Assembly (NCBI RefSeq): GCF_033958435.1
Contig: NC_134138.1
Location: forward strand, 267,755,798 to 267,819,797
Source: Carettochelys insculpta
Taxonomy: Eukaryota; Chordata; Testudines; Carettochelyidae
DNA: 64,000 nt
Direction: 5' to 3'
Below the pieces are notes generated by a model. The model worked only from the letters and a program-made list of their open reading frames with translations. It was not told where the DNA came from and ran no database searches. Both the position numbers and the translations under genes were made by a program. Of the stretch, positions 1 to 12,725 are shown one piece after another (the first letter of the stretch is position 1; every line of letters starts with the position of its first letter).

Positions 1-646
1 TCTTTAGGAAAGGTTTGGCTCAACTTTATAGCCAGGAGGGTTTGAAAGGATGCACATTAGCTCTTCTCCTCAGGTAACATATCCTTTTGCAGGCTACCAA
101 TTTTCTTTTGCATCCCCAAATAAACTTTACCATTCACCTATGCATGACACACAGCATGTTTTGCAGTTTTCATAAGCAGTTTCAAGTGCATGAACTGATA
201 TGCATTAGGCTCACAAACTCAATTGTGTCTTACTTGTCTGCCTGAGGAATTCATCTGCTAGAAAAGTGAAGAGTTGGAGAAGGGCAGCAGCTTATTTTTG
301 TTGTGTTGTGCTTTTTGTGTGTGCTTTACTGCCAGAGCTTTAAATCACATTTCAATGGGAAATGTTAGGTATTTAAAGTCACCCACTGACTAGGGTGTGA
401 GTAAAGAGGTTGGGAAGTACCATTATCAAAATAAGGGCTTTTAATCTAAATATATGAGGTGAATTGGGAAGATGGCTTGACTCAAGAGTTAGACTCAAAC
501 ATGGCACACACTTACACACTTTACTCATCTGAAATACCTCGCTTAGAAGCAATGGACTTGAACTGAGAGGTTCCCACACCTCAGGAAAGTACCCTAATGG
601 TTGGGCTAAATGTTACGAGGCTGGTCCTCCTGTGGTCAGTGCGTAG
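1..646. other. Intergenic or intronic DNA, nothing recognised
   Basis: AT-rich sequence with no open frame resembling a protein, no clear repeat boundary and no RNA gene. The short open frames here lack any recognisable domain. Confidence 0.5.
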
Positions 647-740
647 CAGGGGTTCTCAACCTTAATTCTGAACATGCTATACAAATTCTCTGGCCCACCT
701 GTGCCAAAACAACTGCTTTTCTCTGCATATCTAGTACAGT
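647..740 (+). mobile_element. hAT-like element end (fragment)
   Basis: The sequence starting CAGGGGTTCTCAACC at 647 matches the typical 5' terminal inverted repeat of vertebrate hAT non-autonomous elements (CAGNGGTTCTCAA). No matching right end or 8-bp target duplication was found, so this is an end fragment at best. The right limit is approximate. Confidence 0.35.
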
Positions 741-1099
741 AAAACAGGATTGGTAATGGGAGGTAGGAAGCTGGGCAGTGCCCCACACCACAGGGGGATA
801 AGTGGCTTGGACTTCAGCTTCCACCTTGGGCATCAGCTTTCTGCCCTCAGCCCCAGGGAGTCTAACTCTAGCCCTGCTCTCTGGTTCATTTCACCCCAGC
901 CATGGAGCCACAGACTCCTGGTGGAGAACTGCTGGTGTACAGCACAGTGATTTTTCCTGTACTTCTAGTTTATGACAGGCTGGACTAGGCCCTGACATCC
1001 ACAGCTGGAGACCTCATGTCTCTGCCACATCCTGCTCTATAAAAGGGCAATAGAAAGAGTCCTCCCAAGCTGCCTAGAGCAATTGTGTCCCATGCAGCC

Positions 1100-1965
1100 A
1101 CTCAGGAAAAAGGCTGTAGGGAACAGTGAGGACTCAGCAGACTGATATGGAGCAGCTGCAGAGCCAGAGAGATCTCAGTCTGCTGGAAGGGATTAGGGGA
1201 GCAAGTGGTGCTCCTGACTGACTCCAGGAGCTGAAAGGGCTGTGTGAGAGTGTATCTGTGTGTATGTGCACATGCTTGGGCTCCTGGCTGGCCAAGAGGA
1301 ACTTGATTAAGATACAAGCTGTGGGGAAGTGGCCCAGGGAAACAGTTTATTAAAGGGGTTCTTGGACTGGGACCCAAATTAGTGGTTGGTCCTGGGTGCT
1401 CCGTAACAGTGTGGAAGTGTCCGTGTCCTGAGAGACAGGAGTTAGACAGGCCTGAGAAAGAGATTGTATGTGGAATTGTTACCACTCCCTGCCTGGAAGG
1501 GAGCTGAACTTAGATTGACCCATCTGGAGAGCAAGTCAGAGGACTACAGGTCAGGTGAAGAGTCTCCCTGAAGAAAGTCCTGGAAGTGCTGCTCCACCGC
1601 AGAGCACAGTCCTACACATGCAAGATGGCCATCTAGCATAGTGATGCTAGAAGGCTAGCAATCTATAGCCCTGTTGGTCGGATTGAAGTTGGAGGACTAC
1701 CATGGTGGTCCTTTCTGGACTACTGAAGGGCTGAACCCAGGAAGAGTTGTAGAACATTACAGAAGGCTTTGAGCTAGATCTGGATGGACAGTGTACTGCA
1801 GAAGGGGTTTGTTGTGCACATGGACTGTGTGTGAGTCACTGAAGCCCTGGCTGACAGCGATTACCAAGAATGGAGGAAATTAAGAACACCGCATGCACAC
1901 ACATTTAACCAGGGGTTGCTCCTGAGAGGTGGCGGCTGCCCCATTCCCCAGTGTAAAAGGAATTG
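1100..1965 (+). mobile_element. Degenerate repeat, possibly LTR-retroelement leader (copy 1)
   Basis: The portion 1755-1930 shares a block order with 17205-17380: 'attacagaaggc', 'ggggtttg', 'gactgtgtgtg', 'gagtcactgaag', then 'ccaggggttgctc' or a close variant. The upstream parts (about 1320-1400 and 17045-17110) also look alike ('gaagtggccc' followed by a short conserved stretch). Two such copies in 64 kb indicate an interspersed repeat. A retroviral or LTR-element leader is my guess from general look; no gag, pol or env reading frame accompanies it. Boundaries are rough. Confidence 0.35.
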
Positions 1966-4900
1966 CAGGATTTGGTGCATGCCGAACAAGGAGGACTGGG
2001 AATGTTACATGGTCTTTCCATATCTCCTACAGCTATCTTAAAATACTAGCCTCAGCAAACTTCTCATTGGAACTTCTCAGGGGCACAAAAGAGCTAGCTG
2101 TATTCCATTTTCTTCAGAGGAAAAACACTAATGAAACAATAAATACGTTGGATTTTCCTCCCAACAGCCCCTGATCTAGTGTGACAAGGGAGGTCTAAAA
2201 AGGGAGACCTTTAGCATTGTGCCTGTCTCCCTTTACATTCTTTAGCAAATGTCTGTATGCTGGTTTGATGCACCTGAAGCCTCTTCACTTCCTCCCCACC
2301 CCCAGTGCCCCCACATAAGATACACCTTTTATTTATGCTGTGGCTGAAGCCTAGTTGACACTGACTGGGAGTTTCGGTCCCCAAAGAGACTGTATAGCTG
2401 CAAAGCTGAGGTACTGGCCCCCCGGCCCAAAGCAGTGTGTAGTTATTGACACCAGTGCAAAGTGGGTGTACACTTCTGGACGTGCCAATCAGCAGCTCTC
2501 ACTTTGCATGGAATGCAAATAACCACAAGGAGCAGGAGTATAGTCATATAGGGCCTCCAGCTGTACCTGCAATTAAATCCTAATTCTATTCCTTTGCACT
2601 CTGACAATAGCACTCTATACCCTCATTACATCGAGATGAATGATGACACAGGGTGTAAGACTGTGGAATAGTTAGGCCCACTGCTCGCATTGTTTTTTCT
2701 GGTGTAAATCTATGGAGCTGCAGTGAAGTAAGAAGTGAGAATTTGCTGAGAATTTGACCCCTATAGTATATGTACTTTGCATTATTGCACATCTTAATTC
2801 AGTTTCTTTATCACATGGCCTTGTGGGAATAGGCCTGTAATTTCAACCCATATGTGTTTTAATTGCCTTCTGGTTTTCCATGCCATTTGGCAAAGGTACA
2901 AAAGGAGCATGTAAGAGCTTTTATGGGAGTAAAACTCTATAATCAATCATTTATATATTAAAAAAGACAGACTGCTGTTCTAATGGGGGATTAGAAAGTT
3001 GCTTTTGTCCATGGATTGCTTTTAATCATTAACTTATTATTAGGCATCTCAGCAAGGACTGAAGATCCCTTTTTCTCCATGGATTCTCTCCCTCACTAAG
3101 AGATGGTTTTTCTTGATAATCGTTATATCTGCTTTTCAAGCTGTAACAGTTGAAAAAGAGATTTTACAGTGATGATTTTGCTCTTTTTTTCAGCTGTAGC
3201 TTTTACACAATAACTCTACAGTCTTAGAGGCGGGTGTCAGCCCTGTTAGGGCAAAGAGTGAATGGTCTATTCTCTCACTGATTGACTTCCTGCCCAGTTC
3301 CTTGGCACCTGAATGGCACAAAGTGGCTATTATCTGCCTAGATGAGAATTTCCCTCAGAATGTGAGTAGGAAGGGGTTGTCCAGTGGAATATTCCTTGCA
3401 GAGGGGGCCTCTGAGCAAACTCTTCCACCCATACCAGTGAAAGGGCAGATTAGGGAGGAATGGTACCAGTGCAAAGCTGGCATATGGTACATTAGGTGCA
3501 AGAGCCAGCTGAGAAAATGTACATCAAGATCTGGGCACTTTGGCTTCCTGACAACTTTTCCTGAGCACCTCATGCTGAGCAGATCTCAGTGCAGAAAAAA
3601 ATCCAGCTCCTGCATAATAGGCAGCTTGTGAGATGGAGGTGTATTCAGCTAAAGCGGCCACACATTTCATCGCTGACCAGAGCCCTTTCCTTGGGGGACA
3701 AAATGTTTGCTTAGTATCTGTTAAAAAGAAAAAACTGATCCCAGCAGAAGAGCAAACCTACTACTTAGTGTAGGTCCTACATAAAACCAGGATCATGCTG
3801 TTGAAACACTCTTATAGTGTTTTGTTTATTCATGTGAATCAGACGAAGGATGTCTTTAAATCACGTTCCCTTGACATTATCATTTAAGAACTCATTTTAG
3901 ACCAAACACTACATTTCTCCTTATAATACACAACTTCAAAAGTATATTAAATTTCAGGCTATCAAACATAGTTGTTTGAAATTCCAAGATGAGGCTACAG
4001 TTGCTACATTTGACCTACATATACTTCATTATTCTCTCTGTGCAGTGGAAAGCCATGAATAAACAGTGCTTTGCAAACCCTGCAGTGTTTGACTCAGGAT
4101 GACGTTCCTATACTGAACCCTGGGGTTTGGTACACAGGGCCTGCAGAACTGATTTGCTGGCATGTTGGATGAAAGGTTGGAGGTCAATGAAGTTCTGCTT
4201 CCAAGGAGACAAATTCCCCTCTCTTGGATTCCTTTTGCTCCCCAAACAACCTCCACCCATCCCTGCTGCCTAAGAACAAGTTTAAGATAAAGGGGCAGGC
4301 CCCAGACCTTTCTGGGGGATGGAAAAAATTTTTACAGTTGGCAATTTGGCAGTGAATGTTATTTCTGTTGATGCTTTCTGCATACTGAGCAGCATGCTTT
4401 TGAAAAGAGGAGGGTATCAGCATAGTGCACTGTTAAGCACAGACTCCTTTTAAAATTGCACCACTCTGGGCACATGCATACATTGCAAATCTCTCCTAGG
4501 ACTGCACATTTTTACAATATAAACAGTTGCTTGCTAATTACATTTCAACAAATACACTACGCTTCAGAAGATTAGAGCTCTGAGCTATTCTGGAACTTTA
4601 AAAGTCACAGGCTTGAACTATTTTTCAGACTAGTCTGGTCTAATTGACCTGAAGACGTGGCATAAATTGGGCTCTGGGTTAGTTTCCTTAGGGAAAAGTG
4701 GAAGGGCGTAAGGATAAGTCAAAAACTGTGTCTATATGTGCCACCACATGGAAGAAATCTTAAAATTTTTTCAAAACAACAGTTTAAATGGTTTTCATGC
4801 CAGTATCCAACTCGTTATGGTGGCATCATCTCTTATTATGGTGTTGAAGGGAATTCTAATTTTGTTGTTAATTATTTAAGTTCTTGTTATGTTGTTTAAC

Positions 4901-5665
4901 TGAGTTTAAATCCAATTTACACTAAATCAATCCACAGTAAAGCTATCTGGTGTGTTTGGGGCCAAATTCTTAAACAGACCTTTAACATTTGCTCTGTAAC
5001 TTACCTCAGTTACTCTCAAAGCTATGAAAATTGGACAGTAATTGGCCAATGTGATTCGAAACCAACACAAAGACTTTTGCCTCTACAAGTGTCTCTGAGT
5101 CCAAATGAGCACCATCATGCAGAACTGACAGCCACACAGTCATCTCCATGTGTTTAGTAAGACAGTTATGATGGTAATTACATGAATTAAAATCACTATG
5201 ATAGAGTATGAAGTGCCACTAAGTTTCAGATGTGGCAGATAAGGTCTTAGAAGTTCAGAACCTCTCAACCAACATGTGCCACTGTCCATCAAACAAGATT
5301 TTGCATTAAATTGTTAACTACAAGTTGCTTCTGGAAAAGGTGCACATACAAGAGCTGAATAAATAGGTCCAAAAAGAAACATGCACACATGTGCAGACAG
5401 TTACTGAAATACACATTGAACCAGCTTCTAAGGGACCATGAGATCAGCTAGTTTGACTGGCAGTGTATAACAGACTGACAGTACCCTTACACTGAACCCT
5501 ATTGCATGCACATTTTCTTACCTGATGCACATTTAGTTACCTATTTGCATATACACAATGACATTTCCTACACAGAATTTTAAGTGCCTATTTTTAAAAA
5601 ATGTGAGAAGAAACTACACTTTATTTGGTAACTTTGTCTTCTGCCACTAGACATCAGAAACACCT
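1966..5665. other. Intergenic or intronic DNA, nothing recognised
   Basis: About 3.7 kb of AT-rich sequence without a recognised repeat or gene. The longest open frame (3302-3631, plus strand) encodes a sequence with no domain features and mixed composition; I treat it as chance. Confidence 0.45.
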
Positions 5666-5666
5666 G

Positions 5667-5863
5667 GGGTAAATCTACACTAGGAACTAACTTCGAAATT
5701 AACTTTGAAGTTAGCCCCTACTTCCAAGTAGCCAGCAGAGAGTCTACACAGTCCTTACTCCAGTCCTGGAAATGGAGTAGTGCTCTACTTCAAAGTTTAA
5801 CTTCGAAGTAGGGTGTGTGTAAATGCACAACTTTGAAGTTATTTTTGTAGTGTAGACACAGCC
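5667..5863. mobile_element. Small foldback MITE, GGCTRTGTCTACAC superfamily
   Basis: The right end reads 'gtgtagacacagcc', the reverse complement of the shared terminus GGCTGTGTCTACAC. The left end is a diverged form ('ggggtaaatctacacta'). The interior has repeated inverted 'acttcgaagt'-type blocks ('aacttcgaaatt', 'ctttgaagttag', 'aacttcgaagtagg'), typical of the TTCGAA-rich MITEs elsewhere in the window. About 200 bp, non-coding. Confidence 0.6.
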
Positions 5864-6779
5864 CTGATGTTCCTTAATGGCCAGATCCACTACAGTCTAT
5901 TTTATATGTTTAAAACTCCAACTGTAGTTAACTGGTCTTAAGGAATACTCAAAGGATGGCCCTACACCCCCAAAAGTCAGTCCTTTAACAGAGATGGCCT
6001 CTGAATAAAGATGGAGTAGAATTATCCTTTGTATATTTGGGGGGTTAATTTGAGGTAGCCTTTTAAAGTGGATAGTGTCCAATAAATGTAGTCTCATATG
6101 CGTTTCACTTCAATGATGGTTTGAACGATAAAGCTATTCTTTGACTATGTACCAGCTACAAATTTGTGACCCAGGGAGCTCTGCTTACTCAATCTTCTGT
6201 AAGTATTAAACAAGCTAGAACCCTAGAAGTTATATCAGTTGTTCATTGCTAAAAACGCAAATCTTACCCCAAGCTACTTACTCTAGAGTAAAGCTGTTCA
6301 ATATTTGATTTTATAATGCTGATTATACAGTCAGTTTTTGAAGGCAAAATGTAATTCAGGCTTTGTCAGATTGTCCTTAATTTAAAAGGACTTTTGATGA
6401 AGTAGTGACTTGAAACCTTGAGAGTTTCATGCTCAGTAGACTTGACTTGTACTCATGTTGAAAAATAATTATTTGTTTGGAGGCCGGTTATACTAATGCC
6501 TCAGGGACCTACAGACTTGGTTGTTTGCTGTCTTGGGATCTAATCGGCACGATTTAGCTGTAGTGTTTAATAATGTTGCTACAGTAACCTGATGTGGTTA
6601 CTCCATGCTCTTGATGCTCCTAAATTATTTCAAGGGTTGGGAATCTACACTGAATTTACCACATGCTAGTCAACAGAAATAATCAGAATCTCTGGGCCAA
6701 ATTTAGCTGTTTTACATCAGTGATAATCAATAATTATTATTAGGGTAGTTATTAGAGGGGTAGTTATATAGCTATTAGC
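5864..6779. other. Nothing recognised
   Basis: AT-rich DNA between a MITE and a SINE. I saw no gene, RNA or repeat boundary. Confidence 0.4.
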
Positions 6780-6780
6780 A

Positions 6781-6962
6781 GGGGAGGGATAGCTCAGTGG
6801 TTTATGCATTACCTTGCTAAACACGCAGTTATGAGTTCAATTCTCAAGGAGGCCATTTAGAGAGTGAGGCAAATAGATGTCAGGGATGGTGCTGGCTTGT
6901 GCTGAGAGGGACTGGACTAGATGAACTCCCAAGGTCCCCTCCAGTTTTAGGAGATGTGTAGC
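6781..6962 (+). mobile_element. tRNA-derived SINE (turtle Pol III / Cry-like)
   Basis: The head begins GGGGAGGGATAGCTCAGTGG. It has a Pol III A box (TAGCTCAGTGG, 6790-6800) and a B box (GAGTTCAATTC, 6833-6843) at tRNA spacing. The tRNA-unrelated body follows, including 'ggactggactagatgaactcccaaggtcccctccag' split across the tail, the module these SINEs share with CR1 3' ends. Sequence identity to the turtle tRNA-derived SINE is from memory of the family. The copy is diverged and lacks a clear target duplication. Confidence 0.8.
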
Positions 6963-7139
6963 TCCAATTATAATAAATATAATTTTACTGAAGTGAGTTC
7001 TATTTCATTGTGCTTTATGCTTTCACTCCCCAAAGCAGGCATGCCTTGCTTCAGTGGAATAACTCTTGATTTAATCAGGTAGAACAGCAGAATTTGGCTC
7101 TAAGTCACACAAAAGAAGGTTGTAAACTCTTTGCAATCA

Positions 7140-7345
7140 GTTCTAATAAAAGTTAGCATGAACAGAACCAATCTTCTTTCTATTTTTTCCATCCATATGT
7201 GGAATTAATTTTGTTATGTGCACTGAGTCATGTACGGACGTGCACCAGCAGTAGAAATACATGCTGCCAGCTGTGGATGCTCTGATAATTATCTGGGCAG
7301 CATGTGAATGTGGGTGCCTGCCCAAGCACTCAGCTTATGGGGAAA
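7140..7345 (+). mobile_element. Unnamed interspersed repeat, family X, copy 1
   Basis: Homologous to 22005-22200 (plus) and 13505-13725 (minus). Shared landmarks are 'attttgttatgtgca', a variable 'cgtgcaccagcagtagaaa' block, 'gctaatcagctgggcagcat' or variants, and an end close to 'cagcttacagggaac'. The short ends (GTTCC... and ...GGAAC) look like imperfect inverted repeats, suggesting a DNA-transposon derivative, but I cannot name the family. Confidence 0.5.
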
Positions 7346-7683
7346 CCTGGCCATAACCCTTTACAGTAATAGTGCTAGTTCTCACAGAGGCAGAATCTGT
7401 GCCAAGCTGCTGCTGATCAACTCATCCTGAAAAGAAACAAAGTAAATATTTTTCAAAGCAGCATGTGTGAGGTAGATTTAGAAAAAAACAAACAGTTTTT
7501 AGATGAGCCAAGTACTCAATGAACAGGTTCTCCTAATTGCAGAACATCTGCTCTGTTGATGGAGATCTTTGCTGATTTCAAATGCCATGCTTGTTAATTG
7601 TTCTTCCTTGTAAATGGACTTGTATTCGCTGCCAATACATCAAGATTTGCATTTAATATTTAAAAATCCCTATTTATCTTTTA
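7346..7683. other. Nothing recognised
   Basis: About 340 bp of AT-rich sequence between two repeats without a recognisable feature. Confidence 0.4.
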
Positions 7684-7978
7684 GGCTATGTCTACACAGA
7701 AGAGCTATTTCAGGATAACCTGGTATCTCAAAATAGCTAGTCTGTGTCTTTGAAACATGTCTGTTGTTTTGATTTTTTTTTTAAATAACAGCATGCTATT
7801 TCGATATCCCTGTACTCCTTGTTGCAGGAGGAGTAAGGGATGCTTTGAAATAGCCCATTATTTCGACATTTGGCACTGTTAAGACAGTGCTAAATGCTTA
7901 AATTGCCTATTTTGAAATAAAATAAGATACGCAATTTGCATAATGCAACTTATGTGTCTTATTTCGAGTGTAGGATGC
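7684..7978. mobile_element. Diverged TTTCGAAATAGC-type MITE
   Basis: The left terminus GGCTATGTCTACAC (7684-7697) is intact. The interior carries 'gctatttc', 'caaaatagct', 'tttcgatat', 'tttgaaatagc' and 'atttcgaca' blocks that pair with each other as a foldback. The right terminus is decayed ('gagtgtaggatgca'). Non-coding. Confidence 0.6.
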
Positions 7979-9224
7979 ATTATATACATAACTTGAATGT
8001 CCTTCCATCTCTTTCTGAGTCCTTTTATCATTTTCTACCTGTGCTTCCCTATATATTTCCAACTGGCATATGATTATGTTTGCAAGAACCCAAAGCTGGT
8101 TTGAGTTTTCTCAAAGTCTCTAGAACATCTATATTATTTTTAAGTGTGCCTCACATAAACCTCTGTTCAAATTCAATTAGCTATAACATTTCCAACCAAA
8201 TGAACACCTGCACTGTGTAAACTGAATAAAACATTTTGCACCCTTCTAATGTAACTGTTTGGGGATGGATAACAATAAAGTAAAAAGGATCCCAGACCTC
8301 ATGTTTTATTGATGTCCCACTAGATCCTGAATGTCCAGCAACTGGGGTTCTAGTCTAACTCTTGAGCAAGTGATCTGAATTTGTTCCATATTTGGCAAAA
8401 CAAATTCTCCTCACTTGACAGGACATTTGGGTTAGTTACATCCTGTCATTGAATCCAGGTGGGCTCTTGGGGGAAGGCATTTGCTTGACCAGCCTCAATA
8501 CAGGGTTAGGCTCATAGAAGGGTCATCTGGAAATGATCCCATGGGTCAACCAGTCTGTAGAACTACTTTCCTCCGGCACACATAGCCAGCGAATTCCTCC
8601 TGGTACAGTGAGTGGTTGAATAGAGAAATTCCATTACAGAGTTCACAGACATACTCAATATTTTTGTACATTAGCCTCTTACAGAGTCAAGTACAATATT
8701 TAGCCCCAAAGGGGGGGATATTTTTAAGAGGAAATATGGAGTCTGTATGTGTATTTTTGTAGGCCGGATTGAAGAGGCTTTTGAAAGCATGGCCTGACTG
8801 CTCCAGCAAATCCATAGACAGAGCAGGCTTGGTGATGTGGCTTCCAAACTGCTCACTGGCCAGAGAGCTGTGGGAACAGACAGCCAAGACCTTATAATAT
8901 GTGCCGCTTCCTGGTATTCAGCCAACACAGTACAGGCTATGGCCAAAGCTGCCATGTCTCCGACAATGTAAATTCACTCTGTGATGTGATAAAGTCACAG
9001 AGCGAGGCAAGGGAGTTCATGCTGCTTCTTTCACTTCAGTCTATTAGAAACATACATCATAATCAGAGTAATCAAGAGTAGAGCTGGTTGGGAAGTATTT
9101 GACTAAATGGGTTTCATTGGAATATGTCAGTTCATCAGAACTGATCCTAGTGTCAATTTCACATTTTTTGTTCCAGATCCACAAAGGAGTTTTTGATGAG
9201 AGGAACCCCCTCCAGGACAAGCAT
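7979..9224. other. Mostly unrecognised DNA
   Basis: No gene. A stretch at 8510-8560 ('catagaa', 'ctggaaatgatccc') weakly recalls an antisense CR1 3' end, but it is too diverged to call. Confidence 0.35.
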
Positions 9225-9310
9225 CAGCTGGTGGTTCAAACACTCACCTTAAAGCAGGGAGAGATCTAGGTTCAAGTCCTTGCTCTGAAGTCAGCTAAGC
9301 AGGGCTCTCA
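9225..9310 (+). mobile_element. tRNA-like SINE fragment
   Basis: Contains a near-perfect Pol III B box, GGTTCAAGTCC (9269-9279), preceded by a tRNA-like anticodon-arm region ('cactcacctt') and followed by 'ttgctctgaa', a layout seen in old amniote tRNA-derived SINEs. No A box of good quality is visible upstream. Confidence 0.45.
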
Positions 9311-9344
9311 TAATGCAGCAGAATGCTCTAACTATGGGGTGACT

Positions 9345-9455
9345 AGCAACAGAGAGGTAGCCGTGTTAGAGCTTTCAGTGGGACAGACCTACTTCTTCAG
9401 AATAAATTATTTCATTTGTCTTTAAAGTGCTACGTGACAGCTGCTTTGTTTTAGG
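9345..9455 (-). mobile_element. Unnamed repeat family Y, copy 1
   Basis: The minus strand reads 'aaaacaaagcagctgt' then 'tagcactttaaagaca', matching the 'gcacctta-agactaacag' module at 57500-57625 and 60979-61147. The plus strand ends 'gacctacttcttcag', matching 'gacccacttcttcag' near 57580. This is a common reptile interspersed repeat whose superfamily I cannot assign. Confidence 0.5.
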
Positions 9456-12014
9456 GGGTTAATCTTGAACATACTGCTAAAAAAATTCTAAATCTCTGTT
9501 ATGTGGCATGAGAATAGTTTTCAAAATCACAATCTTTTGGCAGGACTGGAAGCAATTTGCCACACTTCTCTCATAAATAGCACCTGTTTCCCAAATTTTC
9601 CCAACCTGTTGCTCTCCCAGTCATAGAGAGTTGGGGGATGCTACCAAACAACTTTCTGTGCCTCTCTATTGTGCCCCACAATTCTGTATGCTCTGCTCTG
9701 TGCTGTGCACCTTGACTCTAGTTTCAGCTACGTGTTCTTTGGAAAAGATGATCGTGTAAGAGAATCTCTTATGCAGCCTTTTGTCTCCTCTTAGAAGTCA
9801 CACTACAGTTTGTAGTTTGGGTGAGTTTGCGATATCAGAGACACAAGATTGTGACCTTTACGTGTGAACAAGTCAGAAGAGGAGATAAGTTATGAGAAAG
9901 TTCCTGCATGGAATAATTCAGTGACAAGGTGTTTTGAGGGATGAAATATCTGCAAATATACAGGCTGAAATTCCAGTCTATCTCCAGATGTTTCTAAAAT
10001 TGGACTGAGCTCCAAAATGGCCTTAAATCAGAAAGCTGTGATCCTGATGCGAAGGAATAAAAGTGTATAAAATTGTAGCAATAAAATATATAAAAGTGAC
10101 TTTTATTAACATGGCACTAAGCCATTAATTTACATGTACATAGCTTTCAGTTGCAAGGCTTTTTACACATTTAAATATAAACAGGGTTAATTGCAATGTT
10201 GGAAGCAAAATTTTGCTGATATCATGATGGGAGCCTGCACTCTGAAAGAAAAGAGTGAAAATATGGTCTAAAAAGAGGAGAGAGGATACTGTAGATAGAA
10301 GCATAACCATAGGCATGAAATCCAATAATTAGATGTCTGTTGAGCCATAGCTTACGTACTTGCACAGAAGGCATAAGCTACACTTCACTGTTGCAGATCT
10401 AGACAAGTGCTCCCTTTTGGCCACTCATGAAACCAGTGTGAGGGGACCTACCACAGTGAGTCCTATATACACTAAGTCTGAATCAAGTCTGGGCACTGCC
10501 CCTGGTTTGGGGTTCCTAACAACACTTTCTGGGTGCAGAAGCTCTATCGAGCAGCTCCTCCTGAGTGCAGAGAGCCCCTGCTCAAACTCCTCTGGTACCA
10601 GTTGTGAACTTTCACATTCTCCCAGAGCTTGAACACACCCTCTCTCAGTATGCTAGCCAGGTGAACATTCAGGATGTACAGGTTAATCATCGGGGCATGA
10701 GACAGATGTCACACATAGGCAAACACTGCATAGAATTCTAAACCACCATCACCCTTTATGTAAGCTCTTGAGAAATACACAGATCTCTGTTGAAAATACA
10801 ACTTATGCACATTTCTGGGCCCTAATTCCCCCATCACTCCGGAGCTCATGTTTGGGTCCTTTTAGGATGTCCAGGATCTTCTGCTGAAGCTCATGGTTTG
10901 ACTTCAGAACTGTAGAGCCTCTCTTCTCCTCAGCATCCTTTCTCTGACCTTGTGACTCCACAGCTAAACTGGCCCCACCTGCTATGAAAGTAGGAAGATC
11001 TCCTCCCTCTAGCCCTGTGTGGCTGTGGGAGTCTCTATGGTTTATGTGTCACACGAGCAATTTCTATTCTACACACCCCAACCATCTACAGATAAGCTGG
11101 AGGAAGTGGCTTTTCCCAGTTCCAGCCTGCCCACTTAGCAGACCTATTGTCTTGTCAAGATACAGTCATTAACCACTCTCCATTGAACATAGTCTGGAAG
11201 AGACAGGCTTAGATGTTGTCATAGCTGTAGAGGCATTCTAGTATACAGCCAGTTTTATAAAATCAGCTTCACAGTATCCAGTTAGAATGCATCAATTCCA
11301 GACAGATTTCCTGATAGTCACAGTCCCATGAGGAGCTCCAATGTAAATTCTGATAGTTTCATTGAATTACAGAGGAGATCTAACAAGGACTGGTCAGGTG
11401 CGGTTGGCATGAGTAAGGAGCACGTCTCTTCCCAGAGCTGCCAGTTTCTGAACCCCCAGCCCTCATCACCCACACCACAACTCTAGGTCATGACAAGTCC
11501 TGTTATCTACAAGTTGACTTGGCATCTCATGCTCTCACTTCTTTCCTATGGGCCAAATCAAAACACCAAATCCAAACTAACACAGACTTTGGGGAATGGT
11601 TGGCTTTGGATCCATCTTGGTTTTGAATTCCTTGTCTAGACTCCATCTAGAATTGTGAGTCTTTATTTTGGCTTCTGCTAAAATGTAGCATTGGAATAAA
11701 GCCAATGAGTTTGCTTCAGTTTGACATGGGCCTGGCCAAGAATAGTAGCTGAGTGATCTTTTTCCTGATTTTTCTCAGGACTACAGAGTTACGTTAGAGT
11801 CATTTTCATTCAGTTATTGGTAGCTGACTATTAATCCTAATTCAGAGCCCTATCCTATTTCCATTGGAAGTCGATGAAAATGTTCTCACTAGTTTCAGTA
11901 GCTACAGGCAACACTGGGGCATTTCCGATCTCCTGGCATCAGCAATTAAAGATGACAAATAATTGATCATGGGGGGAGGAAGGGCTTGTGGGCATAACAT
12001 TTGTGGCAACTCAG
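9456..12014. other. Nothing recognised
   Basis: About 2.5 kb without recognisable gene or repeat. Short open frames (for example 10360-10632 plus and 10984-11172 plus) have no domain signature. Confidence 0.45.
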
Positions 12015-12180
12015 CAGATGAGTCTTCAATTCCTACCTCGACAGGACATTCTTGCATGCCCTCAAACAAGTCACTTAGTCTCAGTGCCTCAGTTTCCCCT
12101 CTAAAATGGAGGGTACGTGTTCCCTACCTTACAGGGAACTTTACAAATACATGTGAGTGTTTGTATAATTTGATGGGGCC
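12015..12180 (+). mobile_element. MIR-like CORE-SINE remnant
   Basis: The order 'caagtcacttagtctcagtgcctcagtttcccctctaaaatgga' (written here as a family landmark in pieces: 'caagtcactta', 'tgcctcagtttcccc', 'taaaatgg') is the classic MIR core and post-core order. Diverged and partial. Confidence 0.6.
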
Positions 12181-12725
12181 CATGGAAAGATCTAGATAGA
12201 CAATGTCAGCTGGACACAAGCAGGACTTTGTTAGTCCACATCCCTGTGGAGGGGGAATCCTGGTGCTGCCCTGTTATAGGAACTGCACAAAGAGGTTCTG
12301 CTTTGGGGAAGCAAATTTATCCCCATGCTGAACCTTTTTCTCACTCTGTAGGGCTACTGTCTGTAGGTGCTGATCTGTGACTCTACAGTGTGAGTACAGG
12401 TGAGACACACACTGCAAAGCCAGTCATCACCTGAGGCACTTCCCTTACTGGGAAGCCCAATTTCAAGTTTGAGCCCCAGCTGGCACATAGGCAGCTAGCC
12501 ATGGGAAGCAATCTAAAGTGGCTTCCACTCACTGGCTCCTGCTGAGAAGGAAGGTGTCCTTTTTATGGGGTAAATCATCAAATCCAGGTGGTGTGTGATT
12601 ACTCCTATGATAGCTACATCACGCTGGACGCTTGGGTGAGCTTCCTTTTGTTGCTGGATAATGGTTTTTACTTTCCAACCATGTACGGCAACATTCAAAA
12701 AGTACAGCAAAGTAACAGGGGACAT
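12181..12725. other. Nothing recognised
   Basis: About 540 bp between a SINE and a CR1 with no recognised feature. Confidence 0.4.

Noticed and set aside
1102..1485. 127-codon open frame on the minus strand
   Set aside because: No domain, low-complexity Ser/Pro/Leu/His composition, and it lies in sequence related to a repeat.
8510..8560. Possible antisense CR1 3' end
   Set aside because: Only short matches; no continuing CR1 sequence.
9269..9279. Possible functional tRNA gene from the B box
   Set aside because: No A box at proper spacing and no cloverleaf; it fits a SINE fragment.
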